This document shows, one piece after another, positions 1 to 6,026 of a DNA stretch of 6,026 nucleotides. The stretch lies in contig CAYYRE010000166.1 in assembly GCA_964473895.1 (NCBI GenBank), forward strand, positions 1 to 6,026, given 5' to 3'. Every line of letters starts with the position of its first letter. Position 1 is the stretch's first letter. The translations under genes and the position numbers were made by a program. The DNA is from Sulfidibacterium sp964473895. GTDB lineage: Bacteria > Bacteroidota > Bacteroidia > Bacteroidales > F082. The notes under the pieces were generated by a model. The model did no database searches. It was not told where the DNA came from and was given only the letters and a program-made list of their open reading frames with translations.

Positions 1-1
1 C

Positions 2-346
2 ATCAAACGCGATGCCAATGGCAATATAGCCCAAAAGGATAGTTTGGGACGCATTCCCATGGTGCCCATCAATAAAAGCAAAATGGCCCAATTGGAAAAC
101 ACCACGCCCCCACCCGACAACTTCAACATGAGTGAAACCAAACAGAAAGGTTTTGCCGAGTATGGCGTTACATCACTCATCAACAGCAAGTCACGGGTCA
201 TCAAAGGAGGCTCGTGGAAAGATCCGCCTTATTACCTGAGTCCCGGAACCAGACGTTTTATGGACGAAGACAAATCATCGGCCACAGTGGGATTCCGCTG
301 TGCCATGAGCCGGGTGGGAAGTCCCGTGTCTTCTAAAAAAAGATAA
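2..346 (+). CDS. gldJ: GldJ-like gliding motility / T9SS lipoprotein, C-terminal part (5' end outside window)
   Basis: The reading frame is open from base 2 and gives the last 114 residues before a TAA stop. The visible part is the end of a formylglycine-generating-enzyme (SUMF1/FGE-like) fold: VIKGGSW at visible residues 66-72, LSPGTRRF at 79-86 and VGFRCAM at 96-102, followed by a short tail containing RVGSP and ending in KKR. GldJ and GldK share this fold. The SPGTRRF, FRCAM and RVGSP wording, plus the adjacent murF, which I recall also lies next to gldJ in Flavobacterium, favours GldJ over GldK. Known GldJ is an outer-membrane lipoprotein that works with the GldK ring of the type IX secretion and gliding machinery. 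The catalytic FGE function is not expected in this family. The lipoprotein signal, which would prove localisation, is outside the window. A GldK or other FGE-like lipoprotein remains possible. Confidence 0.8.
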   Translation: MKRDANGNIAQKDSLGRIPMVPINKSKMAQLENTTPPPDNFNMSETKQKGFAEYGVTSLINSKSRVIKGGSWKDPPYYLSPGTRRFMDEDKSSATVGFRCAMSRVGSPVSSKKR

Positions 347-376
347 ACCGGGTCAAAAAGAATTCACTATTTTTAA

Positions 377-413
377 GGGCTGTTTCCGGCAATCGCGAAA
401 CAGTCCTTTTTTT
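377..413 (+). terminator. Hairpin with U-run between gldJ and murF; terminator or attenuator
   Basis: A 10-bp stem pairs 377-386 (GGGCTGTTTC) with 397-406 (GAAACAGTCC), with one G-T wobble and a 10-base loop, and is followed by seven T at 407-413. This is the form of an intrinsic terminator for the gldJ transcript. It ends only 10 bases before the murF ATG, leaving no room for a promoter after it. So either murF is read through from upstream and the hairpin only lowers its expression, or a murF promoter lies inside the gldJ end. I see no TAnnTTTG element in 347-423. Confidence 0.75.
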
Positions 414-423
414 ATCGGATTTT

Positions 424-1716
424 ATGGAGCTGCAAAAGTTATACCGTCTTTTTTTAAACGCCACCGGCGTGAGTACCGATACCCGGACGCTCGAAAAAGG
501 GAACCTGTTTTTTGCCCTTTCGGGCGAAAATTTCGATGGCAACCGCTTTGCCTTGCAAGCCATCGAAAAAGGGGCCATTGCCGCCGTGGTGGACCATCCC
601 GAAGCCGTTCCTTTTCGGGGTGATCGCATTATTGCCGTTGAAAACAGCCTGAAAACATTACAGAAACTGGCAAAACACCACCGGCAACAATTCGACATTC
701 CGGTATTGGCCATTACGGGAACCAACGGCAAAACCACCACCAAAACATTGTGCGCTGCCGTGCTTTCCACCCAAAAAAACATCTGTGCCACCGAAGGAAA
801 CCTGAACAACCACATTGGCGTCCCGCTCACCCTTTTGCGGATAAACCATCAAACCGAAATAGCCGTCATCGAAATGGGAGCCAACCATCCCGGCGAAATC
901 GCCGCCTTATGCCGGCTGGCAGAACCCACGCACGGACTCATTACCAACATAGGGAAAGCCCATTTGGAAGGATTTGGTAATTTTCAGGGGGTTGTCAACA
1001 CCAAAAACGAATTGTACCAATCCGTAAAACAGCGGGGAGGAACAGTCTTTGTACATAAGGACAATCCGCTACTCATGCAACTTTCGGAAGGAATTCACCG
1101 CTTGACCTACGGCACGCCCCCTGCCGATGTGGCCGGACGGTTAAAACCCGGTGGTCCGTTTTTAAAAATCGAGTGGATAGAAAACCAATCCCGGCTGGAA
1201 ATTGCCACACACCTTTATGGCAGCTATAATTTCAGCAACGTAATGGCTGCTGTTGCTACAGGCCGTTTTTTCGGCATTGAAAAATCATCTATTGCCGAAG
1301 CCATATCCCGTTATGTGCCCCGAAACAACCGGTCGCAGTATATGAAAACCGGAAACAATACCATCATTTTGGATGCTTACAACGCCAACCCCGAAAGTAT
1401 GGCACTGGCCATCGAAGATTTCGTCCGGCAGGCTTTTCCCCGCCCTATACTGATCCTGGGGGACATGTTTGAGTTAGGGCAACAAGCATCTGAAGAACAT
1501 CATAAAATAGTGGAACTATTGCACCAAAAGGAGTTGGAAGAAGTGATACTGGTGGGAAAAGTATTTTACGAAACGCACGTAAAACGGCCTTACAAAAAAC
1601 TTAAAACCACTGCCGGGGCGGCACAATACCTCAAAGAGCATCCTGTCAAAGGCGCTCACATCCTCGTGAAAGGTTCGCGGGGCATGCAATTGGAAAAATT
1701 GATACAATATTTGTAA
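424..1716 (+). CDS. murF: UDP-N-acetylmuramoyl-tripeptide--D-alanyl-D-alanine ligase
   Basis: MurF uses ATP in the cytoplasm to join D-Ala-D-Ala to UDP-MurNAc-tripeptide, completing the UDP-MurNAc-pentapeptide. All three Mur-ligase domains are recognisable in 430 residues, a normal or slightly short length for the family. The N-terminal substrate domain has STDTRTLEKGNLFFAL (17-32) and FDGNRF (37-42). The central ATPase domain has the P-loop ITGTNGKTTTK (97-107), NNHIG (128-132), EMGANHPGEI (150-159), NIGKAHLEGFG (175-185) and KNE (194-196). The C-terminal domain has YNFSN (268-272), NNRSQ (301-305), DAYNANPESM (317-326), GDMFELG (346-352) and VKGSRG (415-420). DAYNANP and the N-terminal DTR separate MurF from MurC, MurD and MurE. 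The ATG at 424 is chosen because the family's N-terminus begins here and the upstream hairpin lies just before it; no Shine-Dalgarno is visible. It is followed by anmK after 2 bases, so the two are probably cotranscribed. Confidence 0.96.
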   Translation: MELQKLYRLFLNATGVSTDTRTLEKGNLFFALSGENFDGNRFALQAIEKGAIAAVVDHPEAVPFRGDRIIAVENSLKTLQKLAKHHRQQFDIPVLAITGTNGKTTTKTLCAAVLSTQKNICATEGNLNNHIGVPLTLLRINHQTEIAVIEMGANHPGEIAALCRLAEPTHGLITNIGKAHLEGFGNFQGVVNTKNELYQSVKQRGGTVFVHKDNPLLMQLSEGIHRLTYGTPPADVAGRLKPGGPFLKIEWIENQSRLEIATHLYGSYNFSNVMAAVATGRFFGIEKSSIAEAISRYVPRNNRSQYMKTGNNTIILDAYNANPESMALAIEDFVRQAFPRPILILGDMFELGQQASEEHHKIVELLHQKELEEVILVGKVFYETHVKRPYKKLKTTAGAAQYLKEHPVKGAHILVKGSRGMQLEKLIQYL

Positions 1717-1718
1717 CC

Positions 1719-2783
1719 ATGGAAAAATATACCGCATTGGGCATGATGTCGGGGAGTTCGCTGGACGGTCTGGATATGGCTTTTTGTGAATTTACCCTCA
1801 CCGAAGAAGGCCATTGGAAATACAGCATTATTGCCGCCGATACGCTTTCTTACGAAGAACAATGGAAAATGCTTTTAAAGGAAAGTTTTGATGCACCGGG
1901 TGACAAGCTCATGGAAAACCATGTGGCTTACGGTCGTTTTCTCGGAGAGCAAGCCGGCGCTTTTCTGAAAAAAACGGGTTTACAACCTGATATTATTGCC
2001 TCACACGGCCATACCATTTTTCATAAGCCCCACAAAGGGTTTAGTTTTCAACTGGGCGAAGGGCAGGCCATCGCTTCTGCCAGCGGCATTGAAACCGTAA
2101 GCGATTTCCGCAACAAAGACATTCAGGCCGGTGGACAGGGTGCTCCACTGGTGCCCGTGGGCGACAAATTGCTTTTCGGTGAATATGACTTTTGCATCAA
2201 TTTTGGCGGTATTGCCAATATCTCTTTTGAAAAAAACGGCCATCGTGTGGCCTGGGATGTTTGTCCGGCCAACCAGTTGCTGAACCATTTGAGCCGCCAA
2301 ATGGGAAAAGCCTACGACAAAAACGGCGAAACGGCTGCACTCGGAAAACCGGACAAAACCCTCTTTGACCAACTTAACAGGGTTGCATTTTACCGGCGTC
2401 CTTTCCCAAAATCGCTGAGCAACGAAGAGGTCGCCGAATTTTTTATTCCATTGTTGGATGCCTCACCGGCTCCCATCGAAGACAAGCTTTTCACCGTGGT
2501 AAAACACATTGCTTTTCAGATAGCCCAAGCCGTTAACGAAGGTACAGGAAAAAAAATGTTACTTACCGGTGGCGGTGCACACAACACCTTTTTGGTAGAA
2601 GCCATCCGCAGAGAATGCCCCCACCATCAGATCATTGTCCCCGAACCGGCCATCATCGACTTCAAAGAGGCCCTTATTTTTGCTTTTATGGGGGTTTTGC
2701 GGAAAACAGGCCGGAACAATTGTCTGGCCACTTCCACCGGTGCCCGGCACGATACTTCCGCAGGCGTAATTTATTGGCCCTGA
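1719..2783 (+). CDS. anmK: Anhydro-N-acetylmuramic acid kinase
   Basis: AnmK opens the 1,6-anhydro ring of anhydro-MurNAc and phosphorylates it with ATP, giving MurNAc-6-phosphate for cell-wall recycling; the MurQ etherase normally acts next but is not in this window. The 354 residues are close to the usual family length and carry the ASKHA-type kinase motifs: phosphate-binding GMMSGSSLDGLD (8-19), ASHGHTIFHKP (94-104), the sugar-site stretch DFRNKDIQAGGQGAPLVP (129-146), NFGGIANIS (161-169), WDVCPAN (179-185) and LLTGGGAHN (281-289). Asp180 in WDVCPAN matches the catalytic Asp of the FDTGPGN motif of Escherichia coli AnmK; the DVCPAN wording is, as I recall, the usual form in Bacteroidota. 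The start is the ATG two bases after the murF stop, which suggests translational coupling. A bidirectional terminator follows 19 bases after the stop. The protein is expected to be cytoplasmic. Confidence 0.95.
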   Translation: MEKYTALGMMSGSSLDGLDMAFCEFTLTEEGHWKYSIIAADTLSYEEQWKMLLKESFDAPGDKLMENHVAYGRFLGEQAGAFLKKTGLQPDIIASHGHTIFHKPHKGFSFQLGEGQAIASASGIETVSDFRNKDIQAGGQGAPLVPVGDKLLFGEYDFCINFGGIANISFEKNGHRVAWDVCPANQLLNHLSRQMGKAYDKNGETAALGKPDKTLFDQLNRVAFYRRPFPKSLSNEEVAEFFIPLLDASPAPIEDKLFTVVKHIAFQIAQAVNEGTGKKMLLTGGGAHNTFLVEAIRRECPHHQIIVPEPAIIDFKEALIFAFMGVLRKTGRNNCLATSTGARHDTSAGVIYWP

Positions 2784-2802
2784 GAAAATACGCCCTGACA
2801 AT

Positions 2803-2841
2803 AAAAAATCCCGGCAACCGAACGTTGACCGGGATTTTTTT
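2803..2841. terminator. Bidirectional intrinsic terminator between convergent anmK and nhaD copy A
   Basis: A perfect 12-bp stem pairs 2803-2814 (AAAAAATCCCGG) with 2829-2840 (CCGGGATTTTTT). A second small stem, CAAC (2815-2818) with GTTG (2824-2827), sits inside it with one bulged A and a 5-base loop. The A-run on one side and T-run on the other give a U-tract in both directions, so it can stop anmK from the left and nhaD copy A, whose stop codon is 18 bases away, from the right. Confidence 0.93.
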
Positions 2842-2858
2842 AATACAAGACGTTTTTT

Positions 2859-4301
2859 TTAATGATGAAAAATCAGTTCGTTTTGCAGCCAATAAGCGGC
2901 AATACCGGCAAAATAACCGACCAGTGCAATCCAGGCAATTTTTTTCATGTACCAGATAAAGTCGATTTTTTCCAGCGCCATGGCAGCCACACCGGCAGCG
3001 GAACCAATGATCAGGATGCTTCCACCGGTACCGGCAGCATAAGCCAACAACTCCCAAAAGGCACCGTTCGTCATAAAGTGATGCATAAATGCCGGCTCTG
3101 CCGAAGCAGCCACCATCGAATGGGTCATGATGGGATACATTCCCATGGCGGCAGCCGTCAACGGCACATTGTCCACAATGGAAGACAACAAACCAATGGA
3201 ACCGTTGATGGCATAAATGTTATGCATGTGTTTGTCGAAATATTCCGCCATCAACTGCAGATGACCGGCCGATTCCAACGCCGCCACAGCCGATAAAATA
3301 CCGAGATAAAACAAAATGGTAGGAATATCCACCCGTTTCAAAATCCCCACAACGGTAAATTTGCGGCGGTCTTCTTCCGTACCGTTTTTATGGATAAATT
3401 CGGTAGCCACCCAAATCACACCCAAACTGAACAGCATACCCATGTACGGCGGCAAATCGGTTAATTCCTTGAATATGGGGACAAAGATCAAACCGCCAAT
3501 ACCCAAAATGAGCATCAGCAAACGTTCACGCTGCGGTGTATTAAAACTGTCGGAAGCATCGGCAGCCGGCTTTTCCACATGGCCACGCATATAAATGGAT
3601 ACCACTGCCAATGGAATAACCAGGCTGATCACACTGGGGACAAATACCATGGCAATGATGTCGGCAGCCGTAATTTGCCCGCCAATCCACAGCATAATGG
3701 TCGTCACATCGCCTATGGGTGAAAAAGCACCACCGGCATTGGCGGCAATGACAATGATACTGGCAAAAAACCAACGGCTTTTCTTATCGTCAATCAGTTT
3801 ACGCAAAAGGGCAATCATCACAATGGTGGTGGTCATATTATCCAAAACGGCCGAAAGGAAAAAAGCAATGGCCGCAACCGTCCACAACAGTTTGACCTTG
3901 TTGGTAGTGGTAATACGATCGGTAATCACACGAAAGCCCTCGTGTTGATCCACCGTTTCCACAATGGTCATAGCGCCAAGCAAAAAGAAAAGAATCTGTG
4001 CCAGGTCGCCCAGGTGGGTTACTACTTCGTGGTCTGTAATAAAATATTTCATTTGGGCCAACAGGTCTGCTCCTTCGTATTTGTGTTTAAAGGTTGCCAG
4101 CTCCGAACTCTTCAAAAAGTCCTTCCACGCCGGACTAAATCCCAAATTCAAAATATCGGGCAAACCGTAAATATAAACAACCCAAATAATCACTCCGAGC
4201 AACAAAGCGGAAGCGGCTTTATCCACCTTGATCGGACCTTCGAGTGCTATGGCCAGATAGCCCAGCACAAAAACAATAAACATTAATATAAATGTGGTCA
4301 T
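2859..4301 (-). CDS. nhaD: NhaD-type Na+/H+ antiporter, copy A
   Basis: This is an inner-membrane antiporter of the NhaD family (ArsB/NhaD, ion-transporter superfamily), which expels Na+ (and usually Li+) in exchange for protons. The protein has 480 residues, the usual length, and is mostly hydrophobic helices. Two matching inverted halves each carry a polar re-entrant or helix-break motif: SAVLDNMTTTIV (150-161) in the first half and SSIVDNVPLTAAAMG (373-387) in the second. FSPIGDVTTIMLWIGG (193-208) and GTGGSILIIGSAAG (424-437) are the paired glycine-rich motifs. The acidic LDN and GDVTT residues (Asp154, Asp198) lie where conserved polar residues were shown to be needed in Vibrio cholerae NhaD. 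The FSPIGDVTT form favours NhaD over arsenite (ArsB) or dicarboxylate carriers. The start follows an A-rich leader (AAATTAAAAAG) and a TAnnTTTG promoter element. It is the downstream paralogue of copy B. Ion choice and pH range cannot be read from sequence. Confidence 0.93.
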   Translation of the reverse strand: MTTFILMFIVFVLGYLAIALEGPIKVDKAASALLLGVIIWVVYIYGLPDILNLGFSPAWKDFLKSSELATFKHKYEGADLLAQMKYFITDHEVVTHLGDLAQILFFLLGAMTIVETVDQHEGFRVITDRITTTNKVKLLWTVAAIAFFLSAVLDNMTTTIVMIALLRKLIDDKKSRWFFASIIVIAANAGGAFSPIGDVTTIMLWIGGQITAADIIAMVFVPSVISLVIPLAVVSIYMRGHVEKPAADASDSFNTPQRERLLMLILGIGGLIFVPIFKELTDLPPYMGMLFSLGVIWVATEFIHKNGTEEDRRKFTVVGILKRVDIPTILFYLGILSAVAALESAGHLQLMAEYFDKHMHNIYAINGSIGLLSSIVDNVPLTAAAMGMYPIMTHSMVAASAEPAFMHHFMTNGAFWELLAYAAGTGGSILIIGSAAGVAAMALEKIDFIWYMKKIAWIALVGYFAGIAAYWLQNELIFHH

Positions 4302-4327
4302 CTTTTTAATTTATGGGTTAATAGCTG

Positions 4328-4354
4328 CAAAAGTATCCAAACGGAATGGTACAA
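4328..4354 (-). promoter_or_regulatory. Candidate Bacteroidota-type promoter of nhaD copy A
   Basis: On the minus strand, TACTTTTG (4328-4335) is an exact match to the TAnnTTTG -7 element. A TTG (4352-4354) lies 16 bases upstream, slightly closer than the usual 17-23. Transcription would start near 4321, giving a leader of about 20 bases before the ATG at 4301. The -7 match is strong; the -33 assignment is weak. Confidence 0.62.
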
Positions 4355-4415
4355 CGGATCCGAAAAACCCTTAAAATTTCCTAAAAGCCCTATTTTATAC
4401 CCGTTTCAGATAAAA

Positions 4416-4431
4416 TGTGACACAGCGCACA
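4416..4431. promoter_or_regulatory. CRP/FNR-like palindrome upstream of nhaD copy A
   Basis: TGTGACACAGCGCACA matches the CRP/FNR-family half-site pattern TGTGA-N6-TCACA at 9 of 10 defined bases with correct spacing. Its centre is about 100 bases upstream of the predicted copy A transcription start, a distance compatible with an upstream activator. It abuts the U-tract of the copy B terminator. No regulator gene is in the window, so this is only a candidate operator. Confidence 0.3.
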
Positions 4432-4474
4432 AAAACAAAAAAAAGCCGTGGAAAAAAGTTATCCACGGCTTTTT
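4431..4474 (-). terminator. Intrinsic terminator of nhaD copy B
   Basis: A perfect 13-bp stem pairs 4440-4452 with 4462-4474 (core GCCGTGGA / TCCACGGC) around a 9-base loop. On the minus strand it is followed by a long U-rich tract (complement of 4431-4439). It begins 22 bases after the copy B stop codon. The plus strand also has a short T-run after the stem, but no plus-strand gene ends here. Confidence 0.92.
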
Positions 4475-4496
4475 AATACTCTTCAATCAAATCCTT

Positions 4497-5942
4497 TTAC
4501 ATATGGAAAAGGACCAAATCCTGTAACCAGTAAATAAAGATACCGCCGAAATAACCGATAAGGGCCAACCAGCTGATTTTTTTCATGTACCAGATAAAGT
4601 CGATCTTTTCCAGTGCCATGGCCGCCACACCGGCAGCAGAACCAATGATCAGGATACTTCCGCCGGTACCGGCTGCATAAGCCAACAGTTCCCAAAAAGC
4701 GCCATCCTGAATAAAATGGTGCAGGTAAGTCGGTTCCGAAGAAGCTGCCACCAAAGCATGGGTTAAAATAGGATACATCCCCATGGCTCCTGCCGTCAGC
4801 GGCACGTTGTCCACAATGGACGAAAGCAAACCGATGGCCGCATTGATGCCGTATATGTTGTGTACGTTTTTATCCAACCAGTGGCTGGCCAATGCCAAAT
4901 GACCGGCCGATTCCAAAGCCGCCACAGCCGACAAAATGCCAAGGAAAAAGAAAATCGTAGGAATATCCACTTTTTTCAGCACACCCACTACCGAAAGTTT
5001 CCGGCGGTCTTCTTTGGATTTGTCCTTGTGAATCAATTCGGTGGTAATCCAAATTACACTCAAACCGAACAACATCCCCATATACGGGGGCAGGTGGGTC
5101 AGTGTTTTAATCACCGGCACCATAACCAAAGCACCTACGCCCATAAAAAGCAGCAGTTTACGCTCAAAAGGCGATGTAAAAGCAGCCGTTTCACCGGGAT
5201 CCAGCGCAGGCCGCTCAATGGTTCCCCGCATATAGAGCGAAACAATGGCCAACGGAAACAGCATGTTGAAAAGGCTGGGCACAAACACCATGGCAATGAT
5301 GTTGGCCGCCGTCACCTGTCCGCCAATCCACAACATAATGGTGGTCACATCGCCAATGGGCGAAAAGGCCCCGCCCGCATTGGCCGCAATCACAACCATA
5401 CTGGCAAAAAACCACCGCGTCTTTTTGTCATCCACCAACTTGTTCAACAAGGTAACAATAACAATCGTCGTGGTCAGGTTATCCAAAATAGCCGACATGA
5501 AAAAAGTCAGGATACTCAGTATCCATAAAAGTTTCACTTTGCTTGTGGTGGTAATCTTGTCGGTTATCAACTTAAATCCCTGGTGCGTGTCCACCGTTTC
5601 CACAATGGTCATGGCGCCCAGCAGGAAGAACAAAATCTCGCTGATATCTCCCAAATGCTCAATGATTTGGTTTTCCACCACAAAATAACGCATCTTCTCC
5701 AGTAACGAAGCTTCCGGATGCACTTTGGTAAAGTCGGCCATCAGCGTACTGTTTTTAAAATGCGCCCAGGCATCACTAAAGCCCAGCGAAAGGACATGAT
5801 TCACATCCAGCAAATAAATTCCCCAAACCAGCACACCGAGCATAAGCGCCGAAGCCGCTTTGTCAATCCCCAACGGGTGTTCCAATGCTATGGCGGTATA
5901 TCCCAGGATAAAAACCACCACCATCAAAGTAAAAGTAAACAT
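4497..5942 (-). CDS. nhaD: NhaD-type Na+/H+ antiporter, copy B
   Basis: This is a 481-residue inner-membrane sodium/proton antiporter of the same family as the neighbouring copy, alignable end to end with one extra residue near position 250 and about 67% identical by hand count. The same functional motifs are intact: SAILDNLTTTIV (150-161), FSPIGDVTTIMLWIGG (193-208), SSIVDNVPLTAGAMG (374-388) and GTGGSILIIGSAAG (425-438). Asp154, Asp198 and Asp379 are all kept, so both copies look functional. The greatest differences lie at residues 41-100, probably an extramembrane loop plus its flanks, and at the polar segment near 240-262. The ATG at 5942 matches the start of copy A residue for residue, and no extension is needed. 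It has its own terminator and candidate promoter, so it is probably not cotranscribed with copy A. The exact ion preference is unknown. Confidence 0.93.
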   Translation of the reverse strand: MFTFTLMVVVFILGYTAIALEHPLGIDKAASALMLGVLVWGIYLLDVNHVLSLGFSDAWAHFKNSTLMADFTKVHPEASLLEKMRYFVVENQIIEHLGDISEILFFLLGAMTIVETVDTHQGFKLITDKITTTSKVKLLWILSILTFFMSAILDNLTTTIVIVTLLNKLVDDKKTRWFFASMVVIAANAGGAFSPIGDVTTIMLWIGGQVTAANIIAMVFVPSLFNMLFPLAIVSLYMRGTIERPALDPGETAAFTSPFERKLLLFMGVGALVMVPVIKTLTHLPPYMGMLFGLSVIWITTELIHKDKSKEDRRKLSVVGVLKKVDIPTIFFFLGILSAVAALESAGHLALASHWLDKNVHNIYGINAAIGLLSSIVDNVPLTAGAMGMYPILTHALVAASSEPTYLHHFIQDGAFWELLAYAAGTGGSILIIGSAAGVAAMALEKIDFIWYMKKISWLALIGYFGGIFIYWLQDLVLFHM

Positions 5943-5944
5943 AT

Positions 5945-5957
5945 CTAATTGAATTAG
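5945..5957. repeat. Short AT-rich palindrome in the leader of nhaD copy B
   Basis: CTAATT and AATTAG flank a single central G, giving a perfect 13-base inverted repeat just before the copy B start codon at 5942. With a one-base centre it cannot form an RNA hairpin of full length, so if it matters it would be as a protein-binding site. Such AT-rich palindromes occur often by chance in AT-rich leaders. Confidence 0.3.
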
Positions 5958-5986
5958 TTAAAAATACGGTTATAAATATTTTGCGG

Positions 5987-6022
5987 CAAATGTAAGGAAA
6001 AGAAATTCATACCCCTTTCAAA
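5987..6022 (-). promoter_or_regulatory. Candidate Bacteroidota-type promoter of nhaD copy B
   Basis: On the minus strand TACATTTG (5987-5994) is an exact TAnnTTTG match. A TTTG (6019-6022) lies 24 bases upstream, one or more longer than the usual spacing. A start near 5980 would give a leader of roughly 38 bases. The region is strongly AT-rich and noncoding up to the window edge, which fits a promoter; the -33 part is uncertain. Confidence 0.6.
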
Positions 6023-6026
6023 AAAA

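Noticed and set aside
333..830. A 165-codon minus-strand frame across the gldJ-murF junction
   Set aside because: It overlaps the murF P-loop region in antisense, has no family motifs, and runs through the hairpin at 377-413.
2615..3296. Plus-strand frames running from the end of anmK through the terminator and into antisense nhaD copy A
   Set aside because: They overlap well-supported genes in the wrong frame or strand and cross a strong bidirectional terminator; the products show no domain.
4302..4496. A small gene or structured RNA in the gap between the antiporter genes
   Set aside because: The gap is accounted for by the copy B terminator, a CRP-like palindrome and the copy A promoter and leader. 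I see no start-stop frame with gene-like composition and no riboswitch-like fold.
4860..5528. A 222-codon open frame on the plus strand, opposite nhaD copy B
   Set aside because: It is antisense to a clearly conserved transporter gene. The product is a low-complexity His/Asn/Gln/Arg-rich string with no recognisable domain, as expected from reading a hydrophobic-helix gene backwards. A matching shadow exists opposite copy A.
5245..5688. A 147-codon plus-strand frame with hydrophobic stretches, opposite nhaD copy B
   Set aside because: The apparent hydrophobicity mirrors the transmembrane codons of the real gene on the other strand. The similar frame opposite copy A (3595-3948) shares its sequence only because the two genes are paralogues.
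2859..5942. Arsenite efflux (ArsB) or dicarboxylate transporter identity for the two antiporters
   Set aside because: They belong to the same superfamily, but the FSPIGDVTTIMLWIGG and SSIVDNVPLTA wording and the length are those of NhaD, and no ars regulator or reductase gene is nearby.

Overview
The window looks like a chromosomal segment from a member of the Bacteroidota. It contains the tail of a GldJ-type gliding/type IX secretion lipoprotein. Both ion-transporter genes are preceded by a perfect TAnnTTTG element, the -7 consensus of this phylum, and start codons have A/T-rich leaders rather than Shine-Dalgarno sequences. The order is unknown. Two NhaD-type sodium/proton antiporters would fit a marine, saline or alkaline habitat, but that is inference.

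Layout. Bases 2-346 (+) are the last 114 codons of a gldJ-like gene whose start lies outside the window. A hairpin with a U-run (377-413) separates it from murF (424-1716, +), the last cytoplasmic ligase of peptidoglycan precursor synthesis. Two bases after the murF stop, anmK begins (1719-2783, +), a kinase that recycles anhydro-MurNAc released from old cell wall. A strong bidirectional terminator (2803-2841) ends this rightward unit and also the convergent leftward unit.

The rest is two tandem, leftward NhaD-family genes. Copy A is 2859-4301 and copy B is 4497-5942; they are about 67% identical by hand count (321 of 480 aligned residues). Each has its own candidate promoter. Copy B also has its own terminator (4431-4474) in the 195-bp gap, so the pair looks like two independently transcribed paralogues rather than an operon. 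The gap also holds a 16-bp CRP/FNR-like palindrome upstream of the copy A promoter.

How the genes work together. murF and anmK form a small cell-wall unit joining precursor synthesis to recycling, downstream of a surface-machinery gene. The NhaD pair is a separate sodium/pH homeostasis module. I see no mobile element, CRISPR array, RNA gene or phage gene. No stretch over 300 bases lacks a gene. I found no convincing previously undescribed system; the most interesting points are the hairpin next to the murF start and the duplicated, separately controlled antiporters.
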